The notes under the pieces: model-generated
What the model saw: only the letters and a program-made list of their open reading frames with translations
Databases searched by the model: none
Told to the model about the DNA's origin: nothing
In this document: positions 6,561 to 6,729 of the stretch, piece after piece
Numbering within the stretch: position 1 is the first letter of the stretch
Layout of the letters: each line of letters opens with the position of its first letter
Translations under genes and position numbers: made by a program
Source of the DNA: Gammaproteobacteria bacterium
GTDB lineage: Bacteria > Pseudomonadota > Gammaproteobacteria > UBA6429 > Thiohalophilaceae
Length of the DNA: 6,729 nucleotides
Direction: 5' to 3'
Assembly: GCA_011052165.1 (NCBI GenBank)
Contig: DRJN01000339.1
Location: 1 to 6,729, forward strand

Positions 6561-6729
6561 GTGCGAACCACGTTGAATATTGATGATCAACTTTTTGAAG
6601 AAGCGGTTCGTCTCACAGGGGTAAAAGAGAAAACGGCTCTGTTACGCGAAAGCCTGAAAGCCCTGATTCAGCGTGAAAGCGCCCGGCGTCTTTCGCTGCT
6701 GGGTGGCACAGAGCCACAATTGAGTGAGA
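6561..6729 (+). CDS. vapB: VapB-family type II antitoxin, N-terminal part (3' end outside the window)
   Basis: Small DNA-binding antitoxin that would neutralise a PIN-domain VapC ribonuclease and repress its own promoter. From GTG 6561 the product begins (M)RTTLNIDDQLFEEAVRL, the classic opening of the VapB antitoxin family (Pfam VapB_antitoxin), with a short beta strand followed by a helix. Then come TGVKEKTALLRESLKAL and RESARRLSLLGGTEPQLSE; the LGGTEP stretch is typical of the region that contacts VapC. The reading frame is open through 6728, with 56 codons present out of the roughly 65-90 usual for the family. ATG 6555 is an alternative start that adds MT in front, but ribosome binding site spacing and the family N-terminus favour GTG 6561. 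The gene sits behind its own promoter and inverted repeat. vapC is expected immediately downstream but lies outside the window; an orphan antitoxin cannot be excluded. Confidence 0.82.
   Translation, partial: MRTTLNIDDQLFEEAVRLTGVKEKTALLRESLKALIQRESARRLSLLGGTEPQLSE

Noticed and set aside
6338..6571. 77-codon minus-strand frame spanning the serS end and the gap
   Set aside because: It overlaps the serS C-terminus, the vapB promoter and the vapB start. The protein resembles nothing I know, and the + strand explanation is much stronger.

Overview
The window carries a housekeeping block of a Gram-negative bacterium, almost certainly a gammaproteobacterium. The order ftsK - lolA - rarA - serS, all on the + strand, is the one known from Escherichia coli and many other gammaproteobacteria. 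LolA implies an outer membrane. Two details point away from the enterics: the gene before ftsK is alanine dehydrogenase (ald) rather than lrp, and FtsK is compact (781 residues, without the very long linker of the E. coli protein). I cannot name a genus. Coding DNA is moderately GC-rich, and the gaps between genes are distinctly AT-rich.

Layout: (1) 1-470, the 3' part of ald, cut by the window edge. (2) 471-536, a very AT-rich gap with good promoter candidates for ftsK. (3) 537-2882, ftsK. (4) 2883-3044, a gap holding a GTAG-headed REP-like palindrome and a neighbouring small hairpin. (5) 3045-3668, lolA, overlapping by 4 bases with (6) 3665-5026, rarA. (7) 5027-5118, a gap with a perfect TATAAT and a strong ribosome binding site. 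(8) 5119-6393, serS. (9) 6394-6560, a gap whose right half has a strong sigma70-like promoter buried in a long inverted repeat. (10) 6561-6729, the start of a VapB-family antitoxin gene, cut by the right edge; its toxin partner (vapC) would lie just outside.

Functionally these are core genes in a conserved order rather than one pathway: chromosome segregation at the septum (FtsK), periplasmic lipoprotein carriage (LolA), replication-fork maintenance (RarA) and seryl-tRNA charging (SerS). LolA and RarA are probably translationally coupled. The ordinary block ends at serS; the vapB module with its own promoter and operator is the first accessory element. I see no new multi-gene system. The points most worth a second look are the vapB promoter/operator, the REP-like element, and a C8 tract at the end of lolA where a -1 shift would run straight into rarA.
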